Part shown: piece by piece, positions 36,313 through 47,300 of the stretch
Layout: every line of letters starts with the position of its first letter
Position numbering within the stretch: position 1 is the first letter of the stretch
Position numbers and translations under genes: made by a program
The notes under the pieces: model-generated
The model's database searches: none
What the model saw: the letters and a program-made list of their open reading frames with translations, nothing else
What the model was told of the DNA's origin: nothing
From: Pseudobutyrivibrio sp.
GTDB lineage: Bacteria; Bacillota; Clostridia; Lachnospirales; Lachnospiraceae
DNA length: 63,230 nt
Reading direction: 5' to 3'
NCBI GenBank assembly: GCA_024684955.1
Contig: JAIKWH010000034.1
Span: 1-63,230 of the forward strand

Positions 36313-37296
36313 ATGGCTTCAAAATTACAAGACATCAAAGGATGGTCCAGAAGCAAAAAGGGTCAGCAGACCACATTGATTATTGGATTTACAGTAATCC
36401 CTCTTTTACTCCTTTTTGTTTTTACCTATCTGCCATTTGGTGAGATGGTTAAGTTTTCATTTTATAGGATGAAATACCTGACCCCACCAGAGTCAAGGCA
36501 GTTTGTAGGATTTCAGAATTACATAGACGTGTTTAAGAGAGATGATTGTTTCTCAGCCTTAAAACTCAGTGGATTCTATGTTGTAGGTGCTCTTTTCCAG
36601 TTGGCTCTGGCCCTATATCTGGCAGTAATCCTTAGTTTTAAGGTAAGGGGAGGAAACTTCTTTAAGGGACTAATGTTTTTCCCTTATCTAATCAGCGGAA
36701 TTGCAATCGGATTCATTTTTAAATTTTTCTACACCAGAGGCTTTGTCCTTGATTCAGTCCTGCAGGCCCTGGGATTCTCCCTGGAGGAATTACCATATTG
36801 GTTAAAGGACCGATCAGTAAACAACTGGTCACTGGTTGCGTCATCAGTGTGGAGATATTTTGGAAACAATATGGTGCTTTTTATAGGAGCCATCATGTCT
36901 GTGGATGCAGAACTCTATGAGGCAGCGGCTCTGGACGGAGCAAACAAGTGGAAACAGTTTATCCATATTATCTTGCCAAGTATCAAAACTATCGTAACCC
37001 TAAATGTGATTTTATCCATAACTGGTTCCCTCAGTGCATTCGAGCCACCATACGTTATCACTGGCGGAACAAATGGTACCGGCACCTATTTTGTTGTCAT
37101 GAATGAACTGGCCCATGTCACTCAAAAGGTAGGCCTGGCCTCAGCCATGGCAGTAGTGCTCCTACTGATTATTTTTGCAGCCACGATTTTGCAGAAACTT
37201 TTCTTCAAATACATCTTTAGAGATGCAGATAGTGATGATGAGTCTTATGCAGCAAAAAAATCAAGAAAAAAGAATAAGAAAGGAACTGCGGTTTAA
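36313..37296 (+). CDS. ABC sugar permease, MalF-like
   Basis: A 327-residue CUT1 permease with six membrane segments. The cytoplasmic EAA loop EAAALDGANKWKQFIHIILPSI (about 205-226) docks the ATPase. The ATG at 36313 is preferred over an upstream GTG at 36301 because AAAGGTGA overlaps that GTG and is correctly spaced for the ATG. It is coupled to the second permease by a TAATG overlap. With the lipoprotein at 31.4 kb it should import manno-oligosaccharides. Its ATPase must come from elsewhere. Confidence 0.92.
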   Translation: MASKLQDIKGWSRSKKGQQTTLIIGFTVIPLLLLFVFTYLPFGEMVKFSFYRMKYLTPPESRQFVGFQNYIDVFKRDDCFSALKLSGFYVVGALFQLALALYLAVILSFKVRGGNFFKGLMFFPYLISGIAIGFIFKFFYTRGFVLDSVLQALGFSLEELPYWLKDRSVNNWSLVASSVWRYFGNNMVLFIGAIMSVDAELYEAAALDGANKWKQFIHIILPSIKTIVTLNVILSITGSLSAFEPPYVITGGTNGTGTYFVVMNELAHVTQKVGLASAMAVVLLLIIFAATILQKLFFKYIFRDADSDDESYAAKKSRKKNKKGTAV

Positions 37297-38132
37297 TGAA
37301 AAATCTAAAGAATATCCCATGGATAATTATCAAATATGCATCCCTAATATTTTTTGGGATAGTTGCAGTTCTCCCTGTTATAACCTGCTTTATCACAGCC
37401 TTTAAAACAGACGAAGAATACAATACTACCAGCGTAATGACCATGCCAAAAAATTGGCTTAATTTTGACAACTTCATCAAGGCCTTTACCACTGCAAACA
37501 TGGGCAGGGCCTTTATCAATTCAGTAATAGTAATGATATGCGTTCTCACAATTTCAATTATTGTTGGAACCCAGTTGGCCTACGTCCTTAATAGGTTCAA
37601 GTTTAGAGGAAATACATTTATCAGAAACCTCTTCTTATTTGCATCTTTATTGCCAGCAGTTGCCATGCAGGTATCGGTTTACAAGATCATGTCAACCCTA
37701 GGCTTTGTAAACCACCTCTATGGATACATCATCATGATGTGCGGTACTGACGTTATTTCCATTTATATATTCATTCAATTCATGGAAAATATCTCAGTTT
37801 CTCTGGACGAGTCAGCCATTATCGACGGGGCCAGTTACTGGCAGATTTATTGGAAGATAATCCTTCCGCTATTGAAACCAGCAATCGTTACATCCTGCAT
37901 TTTAAAGGGTGTTAGTGTTTACAACGAGTATTATTGTGCAAATCTTTACCTAATGGACAAGAGCATCAGGACTATTGCAACCACCCTGTATACCTTTGTG
38001 GGACCTATGGGTAGCAAGTATAACTTGATTTGTGCCGGAGTAATTATTTCTCTGACACCGGCACTTATAGTTTTTATTCTTTGTCAAAAGCAGATTTATA
38101 GCGGCATAACTCAAGGAGCGGTAAAGGGGTAA
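37296..38132 (+). CDS. ABC sugar permease, MalG-like
   Basis: A 278-residue second CUT1 permease with six membrane segments. The EAA-type loop reads DESAIIDGASYWQIYWKIILPLLKPAI (about 169-195). It starts with a one-base overlap to the MalF-like gene and directly abuts the AGE-epimerase gene, so import and first intracellular steps are translated together. Confidence 0.92.
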   Translation: MKNLKNIPWIIIKYASLIFFGIVAVLPVITCFITAFKTDEEYNTTSVMTMPKNWLNFDNFIKAFTTANMGRAFINSVIVMICVLTISIIVGTQLAYVLNRFKFRGNTFIRNLFLFASLLPAVAMQVSVYKIMSTLGFVNHLYGYIIMMCGTDVISIYIFIQFMENISVSLDESAIIDGASYWQIYWKIILPLLKPAIVTSCILKGVSVYNEYYCANLYLMDKSIRTIATTLYTFVGPMGSKYNLICAGVIISLTPALIVFILCQKQIYSGITQGAVKG

Positions 38133-39317
38133 ATGGAATATATAGAAATGGTTAAGGAAATTAGTGCCCATCTAAGGGAGGAGATAATTCCCTTTTGGAT
38201 GGGTCTCATGGATAAGGAAAATGGAGGCTACTATGGCTTTTTGGACTATGACCTCCATCTGGACAAGGAGGCTGAGAAGGGCTGCATTTTAAATTCCAGA
38301 ATCACCTGGTTTTTCTCCAATGCATACACCCTGTTTAAGGACCCGCAGTACCTGTCGGCTGCCACTGTGGGGTACAGGTTTCTCATGGAAAAGTGCCTGG
38401 ATACCGAGAATGGTGGAGTCTACTGGTCTTTGGATTACAAAGGCAATCCTTTGGACACAACAAAACATACCTATAATCAAGCCTTTGCAATCTATGCCCT
38501 GTCATCATATTACGAGGCTTCAAAGGACGGCATGGCCTTGAGCACAGCAAAGAGTCTTTTCGATTTAATAGAAAAAAACTGCAAGGATGACTATGGATAC
38601 CTGGAGGCTTTTACTAGGGATTTTAAGCCACAGTCAAACGAAAAACTTTCCGAGAATGGAATCATTGCTGAAAAGACCATGAATACAATTTTGCATGTAA
38701 TGGAAGGCTACACAGAACTCTATAGGGTCTCAAAAGATCCTCAGGTACTAGAGGCAATTCTCTCCATTTTAAAAATTGTACACGAGAAAATTTATAACCC
38801 AGAACTAAAGAGGCTGGAGGTGTTTTTTGACCGGGAATATAAGTCTTTAATCGACCTCCATTCCTATGGACATGATATAGAGACAGCCTGGCTACTTGAT
38901 AGGACCCTAAAAATTCTGGGGGATGATAGCCTAAAACTAAAGTTTGCCCCAGTCATAGATGGGCTGACAGAGAATATTTATTTGACAGCATTTGATGGAC
39001 ATTCTCTGGCAAATGAGTGCGAGAAGGGTCTGGTAAATGAGCACAGAGTTTGGTGGGTTCAGGCCGAGGCTATAGTGGGCTTTGTAAATGGATACGAGAG
39101 GGACATTACCCAGGTAAAATACCTGGAGGCTGCCAAATCTATCTGGGAATTTATAAAGGAATATGTCTGTGACAAGAGGCCAGGTTCCGAGTGGTTTTGG
39201 GAAGTCACTAAGGAGGGAAAACCCTTTTATGGCAGACCTATTGTGGAGCCATGGAAGTGCCCATACCACAACGGAAGAATGTGTTTTGAACTAATGAAAA
39301 GAAATATAGGAGGCTGA
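38133..39317 (+). CDS. AGE-family epimerase, probable mannobiose/cellobiose 2-epimerase
   Basis: A 394-residue (alpha/alpha)6-barrel enzyme. [10 protein letters not shown] (about 53), [12 protein letters not shown] (about 245), [12 protein letters not shown] (about 300) and the C-terminal [12 protein letters not shown] place it with cellobiose/mannobiose 2-epimerases rather than N-acylglucosamine 2-epimerases. The His residues in these motifs are the likely acid/base pair. In known beta-mannan pathways it converts beta-1,4-mannobiose to mannosyl-glucose, the substrate of the phosphorylase encoded two bases downstream. The context strongly supports this. Confidence 0.9.
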   Translation: MEYIEMVKEISAHLREEIIPFWMGLMDKENGGYYGFLDYDLHLDKEAEKGCILNSRITWFFSNAYTLFKDPQYLSAATVGYRFLMEKCLDTENGGVYWSLDYKGNPLDTTKHTYNQAFAIYALSSYYEASKDGMALSTAKSLFDLIEKNCKDDYGYLEAFTRDFKPQSNEKLSENGIIAEKTMNTILHVMEGYTELYRVSKDPQVLEAILSILKIVHEKIYNPELKRLEVFFDREYKSLIDLHSYGHDIETAWLLDRTLKILGDDSLKLKFAPVIDGLTENIYLTAFDGHSLANECEKGLVNEHRVWWVQAEAIVGFVNGYERDITQVKYLEAAKSIWEFIKEYVCDKRPGSEWFWEVTKEGKPFYGRPIVEPWKCPYHNGRMCFELMKRNIGG

Positions 39318-39318
39318 T

Positions 39319-40494
39319 ATGCTGCATCCCAACTACTACATAGAAAAAGACAAGCAGGAAAAATTAATTACAAGGAAAAATCAAAAGAGTGGCTTTTACA
39401 ATGGAATCTTTGACAGGTATGAAAACCCTGTTTTGACCAGGGAACATGCTCCAATTATTTGGAGATATGACCTGGATATGGATACCAACCCAAACTTTCA
39501 GGAAAGGCTGGGTATCAACGCTGTTATGAATTCTGGGGCTATTTACCTAAATGGAAAATATTACCTTGTCGCTAGAGTGGAAGGAAATGACAGAAAGTCC
39601 TTTTTTGCAGTGGCGGAAAGTGACAAGGGTACAGAAGGCTTTAGATTTTGGGATTACCCAATTCTCTTGGAGGACATTTGCCCTGAGGAAACCAACGTAT
39701 ATGACATGAGACTGACTGCCCATGAGGATGGATATATCTATGGAGTTTTTTGCTCCGAGAGTAAGGACACTTCTGTGAATGATTTGTCTGCAGCAGTGGC
39801 TGCAGCCGGCATTGTCAGGACCAAGGATTTAAAGACTTGGGAGAGACTGCCAAATCTCATCACCCTAAATTCTCCACAACAGAGAAATGTGGTCCTCCAC
39901 CCAGAGTTTGTGGATGGCAAATATGCCTTTTACACAAGACCAATGGATGACTTTATTGAGACAGGATCCGGCGGTGGTATTGGATTTGGTCTTTGTCAGG
40001 ACATCACTCATGCAGTAATTGACCAGGAGAAGATGACCAGCCTAAGAAAATACCACACTATCACTGAGGCAAAAAATGGAGCCGGAGCTACACCTATCAA
40101 AACAGATAGGGGCTTTATCCATATTGCTCATGGTGTAAGAAACACGGCAGCAGGACTGCGATACGTAATCTATGCCTTTGCCACAGATTTAGATGACCCG
40201 TCAAAGGTAATCGCAGAGCCATCAGGTCTTCTCATAGGACCTCGTGGCATGGAGAGAGTAGGAGATGTCAGCAATGTAGTTTTCACAAACGGTGCCATAG
40301 TCAATGAAAACAATGAGGTATTTATCTACTATGCATCTAGTGACACAAGACTCCATGTGGCGTCTACCACTGTAGAAAAGTTGATTGATTATGTATTTAA
40401 CACGCCAGAGGATCCAGGCAGAAGCGTGGACTGCGTAAAGCAAAGATGCGAATTGATAAGAAAAAATTTATGTGTACTAGAGGGGAAAAAGTAA
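39319..40494 (+). CDS. GH130_1-type 4-O-beta-D-mannosyl-D-glucose phosphorylase
   Basis: A 391-residue GH130 phosphorylase. [24 protein letters not shown] and [19 protein letters not shown] (about 115-135) closely follow the sequence pattern of mannosylglucose phosphorylases; the Asp in the YDMR motif is the expected general acid. It should cleave Man-beta-1,4-Glc with phosphate to mannose-1-phosphate and glucose. GGAGG precedes the ATG. A TAATG overlap couples it to the next GH130. Confidence 0.9.
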   Translation: MLHPNYYIEKDKQEKLITRKNQKSGFYNGIFDRYENPVLTREHAPIIWRYDLDMDTNPNFQERLGINAVMNSGAIYLNGKYYLVARVEGNDRKSFFAVAESDKGTEGFRFWDYPILLEDICPEETNVYDMRLTAHEDGYIYGVFCSESKDTSVNDLSAAVAAAGIVRTKDLKTWERLPNLITLNSPQQRNVVLHPEFVDGKYAFYTRPMDDFIETGSGGGIGFGLCQDITHAVIDQEKMTSLRKYHTITEAKNGAGATPIKTDRGFIHIAHGVRNTAAGLRYVIYAFATDLDDPSKVIAEPSGLLIGPRGMERVGDVSNVVFTNGAIVNENNEVFIYYASSDTRLHVASTTVEKLIDYVFNTPEDPGRSVDCVKQRCELIRKNLCVLEGKK

Positions 40495-41516
40495 TGAGCA
40501 AATTGAAGATATTGGGCTTTGAACCTGTGGAGAATATGCCTTGGCAGGACAGGCCATCCGGGGCAAAGGGCCCTATTTGGAGATATGAGAATAACCCAAT
40601 CATTAACCGCAATCCTGTGGAGGGAGTGGCTAGAATTTTTAACAGCGCAGTTGTCCCTTACCAGGGAGGATTTGTGGGAGTATTCCGAGGTGAGCAAACC
40701 AACGGAATTCCTGCAATCTATCTAGGCGAAAGTAAAGACGGTTTTAATTGGGATATATCTAAGGAAAAGATCAAATTTGTTGATCAAGATGGAAATAGTT
40801 TCATGCCAGAATACGCATACGATCCACGCCTGGTAAAGGTGGAGGATAACTACTACGTAATCTGGTGTCAGGAATTTTACGGCGCTTCTATTGGTATTGC
40901 TAAAACTACTGATTTCAAAACCTTCATTCGAATAGAAAATCCCTTCATTCCATTCAATAGAAACGCCGTGCTTTTCCCTAGAAAAATAAATGGAAATTAC
41001 ATGATGCTTTCCCGCCCATCAGACAGCGGACACACACCATTTGGAGATATTTTCCTCAGTCAGAGTCCGGACATGGAATTCTGGGGCAGACACCGACATG
41101 TGATGTCCCCTTCTGGAGAATGGTGGCAGTCACTAAAAATTGGTGGGGGCGCGGCTCCTATCGAAACCTCTGAGGGATGGCTCCTTTTCTATCACGGAGT
41201 AACAGGCACCTGCAATGGTTTTGTTTACTCTGTCGGGGCTGCAATTTTGGATATAGACAATCCTTCCATTGTTAAATATAGGACGGGAGATTTTATGCTC
41301 ACCCCTGAGACCTGGTATGAGGAGCGAGGCTTTGTGCCTAATGTCTGCTTCCCATGCGCCACAATTTGTGATGGAAAAACAGGCAGGATTGCTCTTTATT
41401 ACGGGGCCGCAGACTCATATGTTGCCCTGGCTTTTACAACAGTGGATGAGGTTGTGGACTTTATAAAGGCAAACAATTCTTTGTCAGAGGATGACAAGGC
41501 AATAGGAATTAAATAG
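40494..41516 (+). CDS. GH130_2-type beta-1,4-manno-oligosaccharide phosphorylase
   Basis: A 340-residue GH130 protein. EGVARIFNSAVV, FRGEQTNGIPAIYLGES and YAYDPRLVKVEDNYYVIW (catalytic-type Asp in YDPR, about 107) resemble manno-oligosaccharide phosphorylases. It should shorten beta-1,4-mannan oligomers from the non-reducing end, releasing mannose-1-phosphate. The ATG at 40494 is preferred over an upstream in-frame ATG (40446) because AGGGGAA precedes it and it overlaps the stop of the previous gene in a TAATG. A long hairpin follows before manA. Confidence 0.88.
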   Translation: MSKLKILGFEPVENMPWQDRPSGAKGPIWRYENNPIINRNPVEGVARIFNSAVVPYQGGFVGVFRGEQTNGIPAIYLGESKDGFNWDISKEKIKFVDQDGNSFMPEYAYDPRLVKVEDNYYVIWCQEFYGASIGIAKTTDFKTFIRIENPFIPFNRNAVLFPRKINGNYMMLSRPSDSGHTPFGDIFLSQSPDMEFWGRHRHVMSPSGEWWQSLKIGGGAAPIETSEGWLLFYHGVTGTCNGFVYSVGAAILDIDNPSIVKYRTGDFMLTPETWYEERGFVPNVCFPCATICDGKTGRIALYYGAADSYVALAFTTVDEVVDFIKANNSLSEDDKAIGIK

Positions 41517-41530
41517 CAGGTTATAACAGT

Positions 41531-41588
41531 GGACCAGTCGTGATTTTCATATCTGGACACTGTTTATGAATTGAATCATGGCTGGTCC
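41531..41588 (+). promoter_or_regulatory. Long intergenic hairpin between GH130_2 and manA genes
   Basis: The 15-nt arms 41531-41545 and 41574-41588 pair at every position as RNA (13 Watson-Crick, two G-U), and an inner TTCAT/ATGAA stem (41546-41550, 41566-41570) extends it past a 3-nt bulge. The following TTTCTATAAAAA is only weakly T-rich, so it may be an attenuator or an mRNA-stability or processing element rather than a strong terminator. Confidence 0.6.
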
Positions 41589-41625
41589 TTTCTATAAAAA
41601 CAAGGCTAAAAAGAAAGGATAGGTT

Positions 41626-42567
41626 ATGGAAGAAATTTTATTTTTGGATCCAGTATTCAAACACAACATTTGGGGAGGTAGCAAACTGAGGGATGACTTT
41701 GGCTACCAGATCGATGGTGAGGACATAGGAGAATGCTGGGGAATTGCAGCCCATGAGAATGGGGACTGTCACATCAAAAATGGCAAGTATGCAGGTCAGA
41801 AACTTTCCCAACTTTGGAAAGAACATCAGGAATTATTTGGAAATGTTGGTGGCGATAAATTTCCACTTTTAATAAAAATCATTGATGCAAAAGATGACCT
41901 TAGCATCCAGGTCCATCCAGATGACGCTTATGCAAAACTAAATGAGGGAGGCTCTCTTGGAAAGACAGAATGCTGGTATGTAATCGATTGTCCTAGGGAT
42001 GCCTCCCTTGTCATAGGCCACAATGCCTCTTCAAAGAGTGAATTGGCCCAGATGATAGAGGATAAAGATTGGAAGGGGTTGATACGTCAAATCCCTGTCC
42101 ACAAGGGAGATTTCATACAGATTAACCCAGGCACGGTCCACGCCATAAAAGCAGGATTTCTCATTTTGGAAACACAGCAGAATTCGGACGTGACCTACCG
42201 CCTTTATGATTATGACAGACTTTCAAATGGAAAGCCTAGAGAATTACATATTGATAAAAGTATTGATGTAATAAATGCTCCTGCAATTTCTGCAAAGGAT
42301 TCTGTCATTGATGCATCGGATTTTAATTCTCTGGCAAACCAACTGAAACCCCTGTATGAATGTGAGTATTACAAGGTTTTTAAGATGGAGGTCCAGGGCA
42401 AGAACAAGTTTAAAAACGACTATCCATTTATGCTCTTTTCTGTCCTTGAGGGTCAGGGCCAGATAAATGGCAGGGATATTAAAAAGGGAGATCATTTTAT
42501 CATCCCAAGTGGTGTTGAAATGATTGAAATTGAGGGATATGTGGAGGCAATAGCATCCACTGTATAG
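41626..42567 (+). CDS. manA: Mannose-6-phosphate isomerase, type I
   Basis: A 313-residue cupin zinc enzyme. IQVHPDD (zinc ligands, about 95) and NPGTVHAIKAG (His ligand, about 168) are present, and the short length matches Firmicute ManA. It converts mannose-6-phosphate to fructose-6-phosphate, which completes the mannan pathway into glycolysis. It lies nine bases before the first phosphohexomutase gene. Confidence 0.94.
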   Translation: MEEILFLDPVFKHNIWGGSKLRDDFGYQIDGEDIGECWGIAAHENGDCHIKNGKYAGQKLSQLWKEHQELFGNVGGDKFPLLIKIIDAKDDLSIQVHPDDAYAKLNEGGSLGKTECWYVIDCPRDASLVIGHNASSKSELAQMIEDKDWKGLIRQIPVHKGDFIQINPGTVHAIKAGFLILETQQNSDVTYRLYDYDRLSNGKPRELHIDKSIDVINAPAISAKDSVIDASDFNSLANQLKPLYECEYYKVFKMEVQGKNKFKNDYPFMLFSVLEGQGQINGRDIKKGDHFIIPSGVEMIEIEGYVEAIASTV

Positions 42568-42576
42568 AGGAGAAAA

Positions 42577-44283
42577 ATGAACTATAGACAAAAGTATGAG
42601 GAATGGTTAAATAATCCTTTTTTTGACCAGGAGGTAAGGGGAGAACTTGCCGGCCTAACAGATGAAAAGGAGATAGAGGACAGGTTTTATCGGGACCTGG
42701 AATTTGGCACAGGTGGCCTGAGAGGGGTCATCGGATACGGCACCAACCGTATGAATAAATACACTGTTAGAAAGGCTACCCAGGGTCTGGCAAATTACAT
42801 TTTAAAATTCCAGGTTGCTGACCCAGCAGTGGCTATTGCCTTTGACTCCAGAATTAAGTCTGAGGAATTTGCCAGGGAAGCGGCCCTTTGCCTAAACGCA
42901 AATGGGATAAAGGCCTATGTTTTTGACAGCCTCCGTCCTACACCAGAGTTGTCATTTGCAGTCCGCAGACTGGGCTGTATAGCAGGTATCGTAATTACCG
43001 CCAGCCACAATCCTAGAGAATACAACGGATACAAGGTTTATTGGCAGGATGGGGCTCAGATTACTCCTCCTCACGACAGGGGGATTATGGATGAGATTGA
43101 CCAGATTAGTTCCTATGACAGTCCTCTTACCATGGAATGTAATGCGGCAAAAAGAAATGGATTATACATCCAGATGCCAGATTTTATCGATGAGGAATAC
43201 ATAGCAAATGTAAAGGCTCAGGCCATTAATCCAAAGATTATTTCGCAGATGTCATCTGACATCAAAATTGTATATACACCACTCCACGGCACTGGAAATA
43301 TTCCTGTCAGAAGAATTCTCAAGGAGTTGGGATTTGAAAAGGTATATGTGGTGCCTGAGCAGGAAAAGCCTGACGGTAATTTCCCGACTGTGGAATATCC
43401 AAACCCAGAGTCTGAGGCAGCCTTTGAATTGGCTCTAAAACTGGCCAAGGATGTGGATGCAGACATAATTTTGGCCACAGATCCTGACGCGGATAGGCTG
43501 GGAGTCTATGCCAAGGACAAAGATGGCAACTATCTTTCCTTTACAGGAAATATGTCAGGAGTTTTGATTGCAAACTACATTCTCACCCAAAAGGAATTAA
43601 AGGAGAATGCAGCAGTGGTGGAAACAATCGTTACCACAGATATGCTAAAGGCAATTGCAAAAGATGCAGGTGTAAAACTCTTTGAGGTGCTGACTGGATT
43701 TAAATATATAGGAGAAAAAATCAAGGAATTCCAGGAGGACAATTCTTATGACTTTGTATTTGGCATGGAGGAAAGTTATGGCTGCTTGGCCGGCACCTAT
43801 GCCAGAGACAAGGATGCCTGCGTTGCAGTAATGATGCTTTGTGACCTGGCAGCCTGGTGTAAATATCGGGGCATGACCCTGGTGGATCAGATGGAGATAC
43901 TCTACCAAAAGTATGGCTACTACAAAGAGGGGCTGGAAACTCTTACCTACAAAGGCATAGAGGGTGCAGAAAAGATTAGACAGATTATTGATAATCTGAG
44001 AGCAAATCCACCTAGGGAATTGGCTGGATACAAGGTGATTTGCCTCAAGGATTATAAGACAAGACAGGTCGTTGATTTAACTACTGGGGAGAAGGGCAAA
44101 ACAGACCTGCCTGAAAGCAACGTTTTATATTTCCAGTTAAATGATAATGCTTGGTGCTGCGTTAGACCTTCTGGCACTGAGCCAAAAATCAAATTTTATT
44201 TTGGGGTAAAAGGGGAAAATGCTGAGGATTCACAGATTAAGTTGGACAAACTAAAGGATGGTCTGACTAATCTATGTAATTAA
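42577..44283 (+). CDS. Phosphohexomutase (phosphomannomutase/phosphoglucomutase)
   Basis: A 568-residue alpha-D-phosphohexomutase. The phosphoserine loop TASHNPREYNGYK is near 143, metal loop ATDPDADRLG near 303, sugar loop GMEESYG near 395 and phosphate loop RPSGTEPKIKFYF near 530. Adjacent to manA and the mannose-1-phosphate-releasing GH130 genes, it is the best candidate for the Man-1-P to Man-6-P step. A second mutase 4.7 kb away may instead serve glucose-1-phosphate; the two cannot be told apart from sequence alone. Confidence 0.9.
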   Translation: MNYRQKYEEWLNNPFFDQEVRGELAGLTDEKEIEDRFYRDLEFGTGGLRGVIGYGTNRMNKYTVRKATQGLANYILKFQVADPAVAIAFDSRIKSEEFAREAALCLNANGIKAYVFDSLRPTPELSFAVRRLGCIAGIVITASHNPREYNGYKVYWQDGAQITPPHDRGIMDEIDQISSYDSPLTMECNAAKRNGLYIQMPDFIDEEYIANVKAQAINPKIISQMSSDIKIVYTPLHGTGNIPVRRILKELGFEKVYVVPEQEKPDGNFPTVEYPNPESEAAFELALKLAKDVDADIILATDPDADRLGVYAKDKDGNYLSFTGNMSGVLIANYILTQKELKENAAVVETIVTTDMLKAIAKDAGVKLFEVLTGFKYIGEKIKEFQEDNSYDFVFGMEESYGCLAGTYARDKDACVAVMMLCDLAAWCKYRGMTLVDQMEILYQKYGYYKEGLETLTYKGIEGAEKIRQIIDNLRANPPRELAGYKVICLKDYKTRQVVDLTTGEKGKTDLPESNVLYFQLNDNAWCCVRPSGTEPKIKFYFGVKGENAEDSQIKLDKLKDGLTNLCN

Positions 44284-44310
44284 TATTTTTTAATGTAAAA
44301 GGGGGATAAA

Positions 44311-47300
44311 ATGTTTAAGAAATTTCTAAAAAGGCTTATGCAAACAAGCCTTTTAGTTAGCATGCTTGTGACGGCTATGCCAACAAGAGCACTGGCTGCT
44401 AACGAAACAGGGGGAGATACTGTGTTTGAAAATTTTGTAAGTGTTGATGGAACAAAACTGATGGACGGGGATCAGGAGTTGAGATTCATTTCCCTAAACT
44501 ATCCACAGGCTACCAGCGACAATGCCTGGGAGCAGGAGAATGCTATCAAAACAATTAAGGCAATGGGAGGCAATGTGACCAGGTCTTATACAATCCCAGT
44601 CTATAACGGATTCAACTCAGGCAAGGCCTATGTTACAGGAGTAGATTCAGAGGGGAATTTGACCTTTGATGAGGATGCATTAAATGAGTTGGACCAGCTC
44701 CTTGCTACTTGCAACCAGTATGGGATTCGTTTGGTTATTCCCTTGGTTGACCACTGGCATTGGATTGGTGGTATGGACGGATATGTATGGCTGGCAGGGG
44801 AGTCTGATGGCAATGCCTGCTCCAATACAGGCTTTCAGTCCTGGGCTTGGAATTTTTATTCCAACGATAAGTGCAAGGATTATTTTAAGCAGATGATTTC
44901 TCATCTTTTAGAGAGGGAGAATTCTGTAACAGGAGTAAAGTACAAAAACGACAAGGCTATTCTCTGCTGGGAAACTGCAAATGAGGCAGGTGGCAACCAG
45001 ACAAACCAGCAGACCTATGACGACGTGCTGTCAGCATGGACTATTGAGATGGTAAACCATATCAAGTCTATTGATGGCAACCACCTGGTTTTGGATGGAC
45101 GCATGTCCACCACAGTCCAGTCCAGGTCGGCAGATAATCCAGCTGATATATTAGGTGCCCACTATTATGAGGGAAACTATGCTACCAGATGCGCTGATGA
45201 TACAAGGGCCTGCCATGAGGCTGGCAAGCCATTTATCCTGGGAGAATTTGGAGCCAAGACTACAGCAGAGCCTTGCGTGGAGGTTTTCCAAAAGGGAATA
45301 GAAAATGGCACCAATGGCATCATGATGTGGTCTCTTAGAGCTCACAAGGATGGCTATGGATATTATTTCCATGATGAGGATGGATATTGGGCTGCATATC
45401 ATTGGCCAGGATTTGTGTCAGGTGACTATTATGGGGAGACAGAAATTTTAAGGGCAATTTATGCCTATGCACAAATCCTAAATGGCAATGCCGCAAATTA
45501 TCAGGAGGCAAAGGAAATTCCAATCCCGGCCCCAGACCAGACTGCTGGCCCTCTCCTCTATGGGGATGGAGAATATGACAAGTCATTTTTAAACGGCTCT
45601 GTAGCTGATATTAAATACAGAGGGGTGGTAGGTGCATCCTCTTATGAATTGCAGAGAATAGATGGGGCTGTTACAGACACTGATGACCCAGCTTGGACTA
45701 CCATTGCAGACGACCTCTATGACAGCGGCCGCAACTGGGAGAATAAGTCAATCGACTGCATCGCAGGTTACCATGACCAGACCGCTTTGGATGGACACAC
45801 CTATTCTTATAGAATCAGGGGGGTAAACGAAAGCGGCCATGGACCTTGGTCAAACATTGTGACTGTATCAAATGTAAATCACAAACTGGTGGATGGCCTT
45901 GATTTGATTGCTGTATCAGCAAATGACCCAAATCCAACTGAGGTGAGAAATACCTATAGTTATGACCACTCAGCCAATGTTAGCCTGTCTGGTAGCACCA
46001 TAGTAAACAAGTCCGAGACTGAGGGATATATAGAATACAAATCTATCATTCCAGTGGACAAGGTTACTGTAAAGGCCACTACTGAATTGGCTGCAGATTT
46101 TGTACCTAGATTTGTCATGTCAGAAAATGGCATAACTTATGACCAGGTAGATGGAGTATCATCCCTTGGCTCAGGCCTTTATTCTCTGGAGAATATTAGC
46201 CAATCAGGGAATTATTACTATGTGAGAATATACATTGCCGGCCAGTCAAAGTGCATCCTAGACTCTATAGAATTGACCTACATTAATCAGGGGGATGCAT
46301 ATTTGGATGATGGATTTATTGTAGGTAAAAACCTTTTAATACAGGACAAGGATTTTGGTAAGAATTCTCCAGAACAATTCGCATACAAAAACGACAACTG
46401 GAATTATGAATCAAATGGAATTGCAGCAAATGAAGAGGAGGCTGTCATCATCTATAAGACTGGTGATGATATAAATGCATACAGGGTATCTGCCTCAGGA
46501 GAGGGAGTGACTGTAGAGCAGTCATTTGACGGAGTAACCTTTACCCAGGCGCCAAGCCTAGGAAATGGCCTCTTCGGAGACTTGGATGTGGCCACACCAG
46601 TCAGGGTAATCAGGGTGAAAGCAGCAGGAGACTCAAGTGCAGTTATCAACTCTGTAGAAATTTCCTCAGGGACAAAATCAATTCCACTGGCAGCCCAGGC
46701 TCCGCCCAACGTCCTGGAGGATGGCGAGTACTATTTCGGACAGGACACAAATCTGGAGGCTGCATATCAGGTATCTAATAACCAGGGCAGTATCTTTACA
46801 AAGGACTTGGGAGACAGGGACTTTGGAGGATACGATAGCCTCTATGTATGGCTGAAGGGAAAGGCTGCTGATTCTGTAGTCCTTACTTTGGAGGACAAAA
46901 ATGGCAATAAGATTTCTTCCACTGCCATTGGTCTTGAAGCAGGCAAGGGAGAAATAAAAAAATTATCCTTTGCAGATTTTGCAGGAGATGCAGATATGGA
47001 TATGAGCCATGTGTCTGCCTTGTCTATAAAGATTGCAGGAGAAGATGAGACAATTAAACTGGATTCTACAAATGTATACACAGGCAACTATAGCCTGCTT
47101 TTGGGAGACAATGTCTATGTAGATTCCATCTATGTAAACGACTCCAGCAAGGTAGATGATTTTGAGAGTTATTCAGGCTCTACAAACCTTTTAAAGGAGG
47201 CATATTCTGTAAACTCTGGCGGCGGCAACTTTGACATGAGCATTTCCTCTGAAAATGTTTATGAGGGAAGTTATTGCGCAAGAATTGACTACAACTATGC

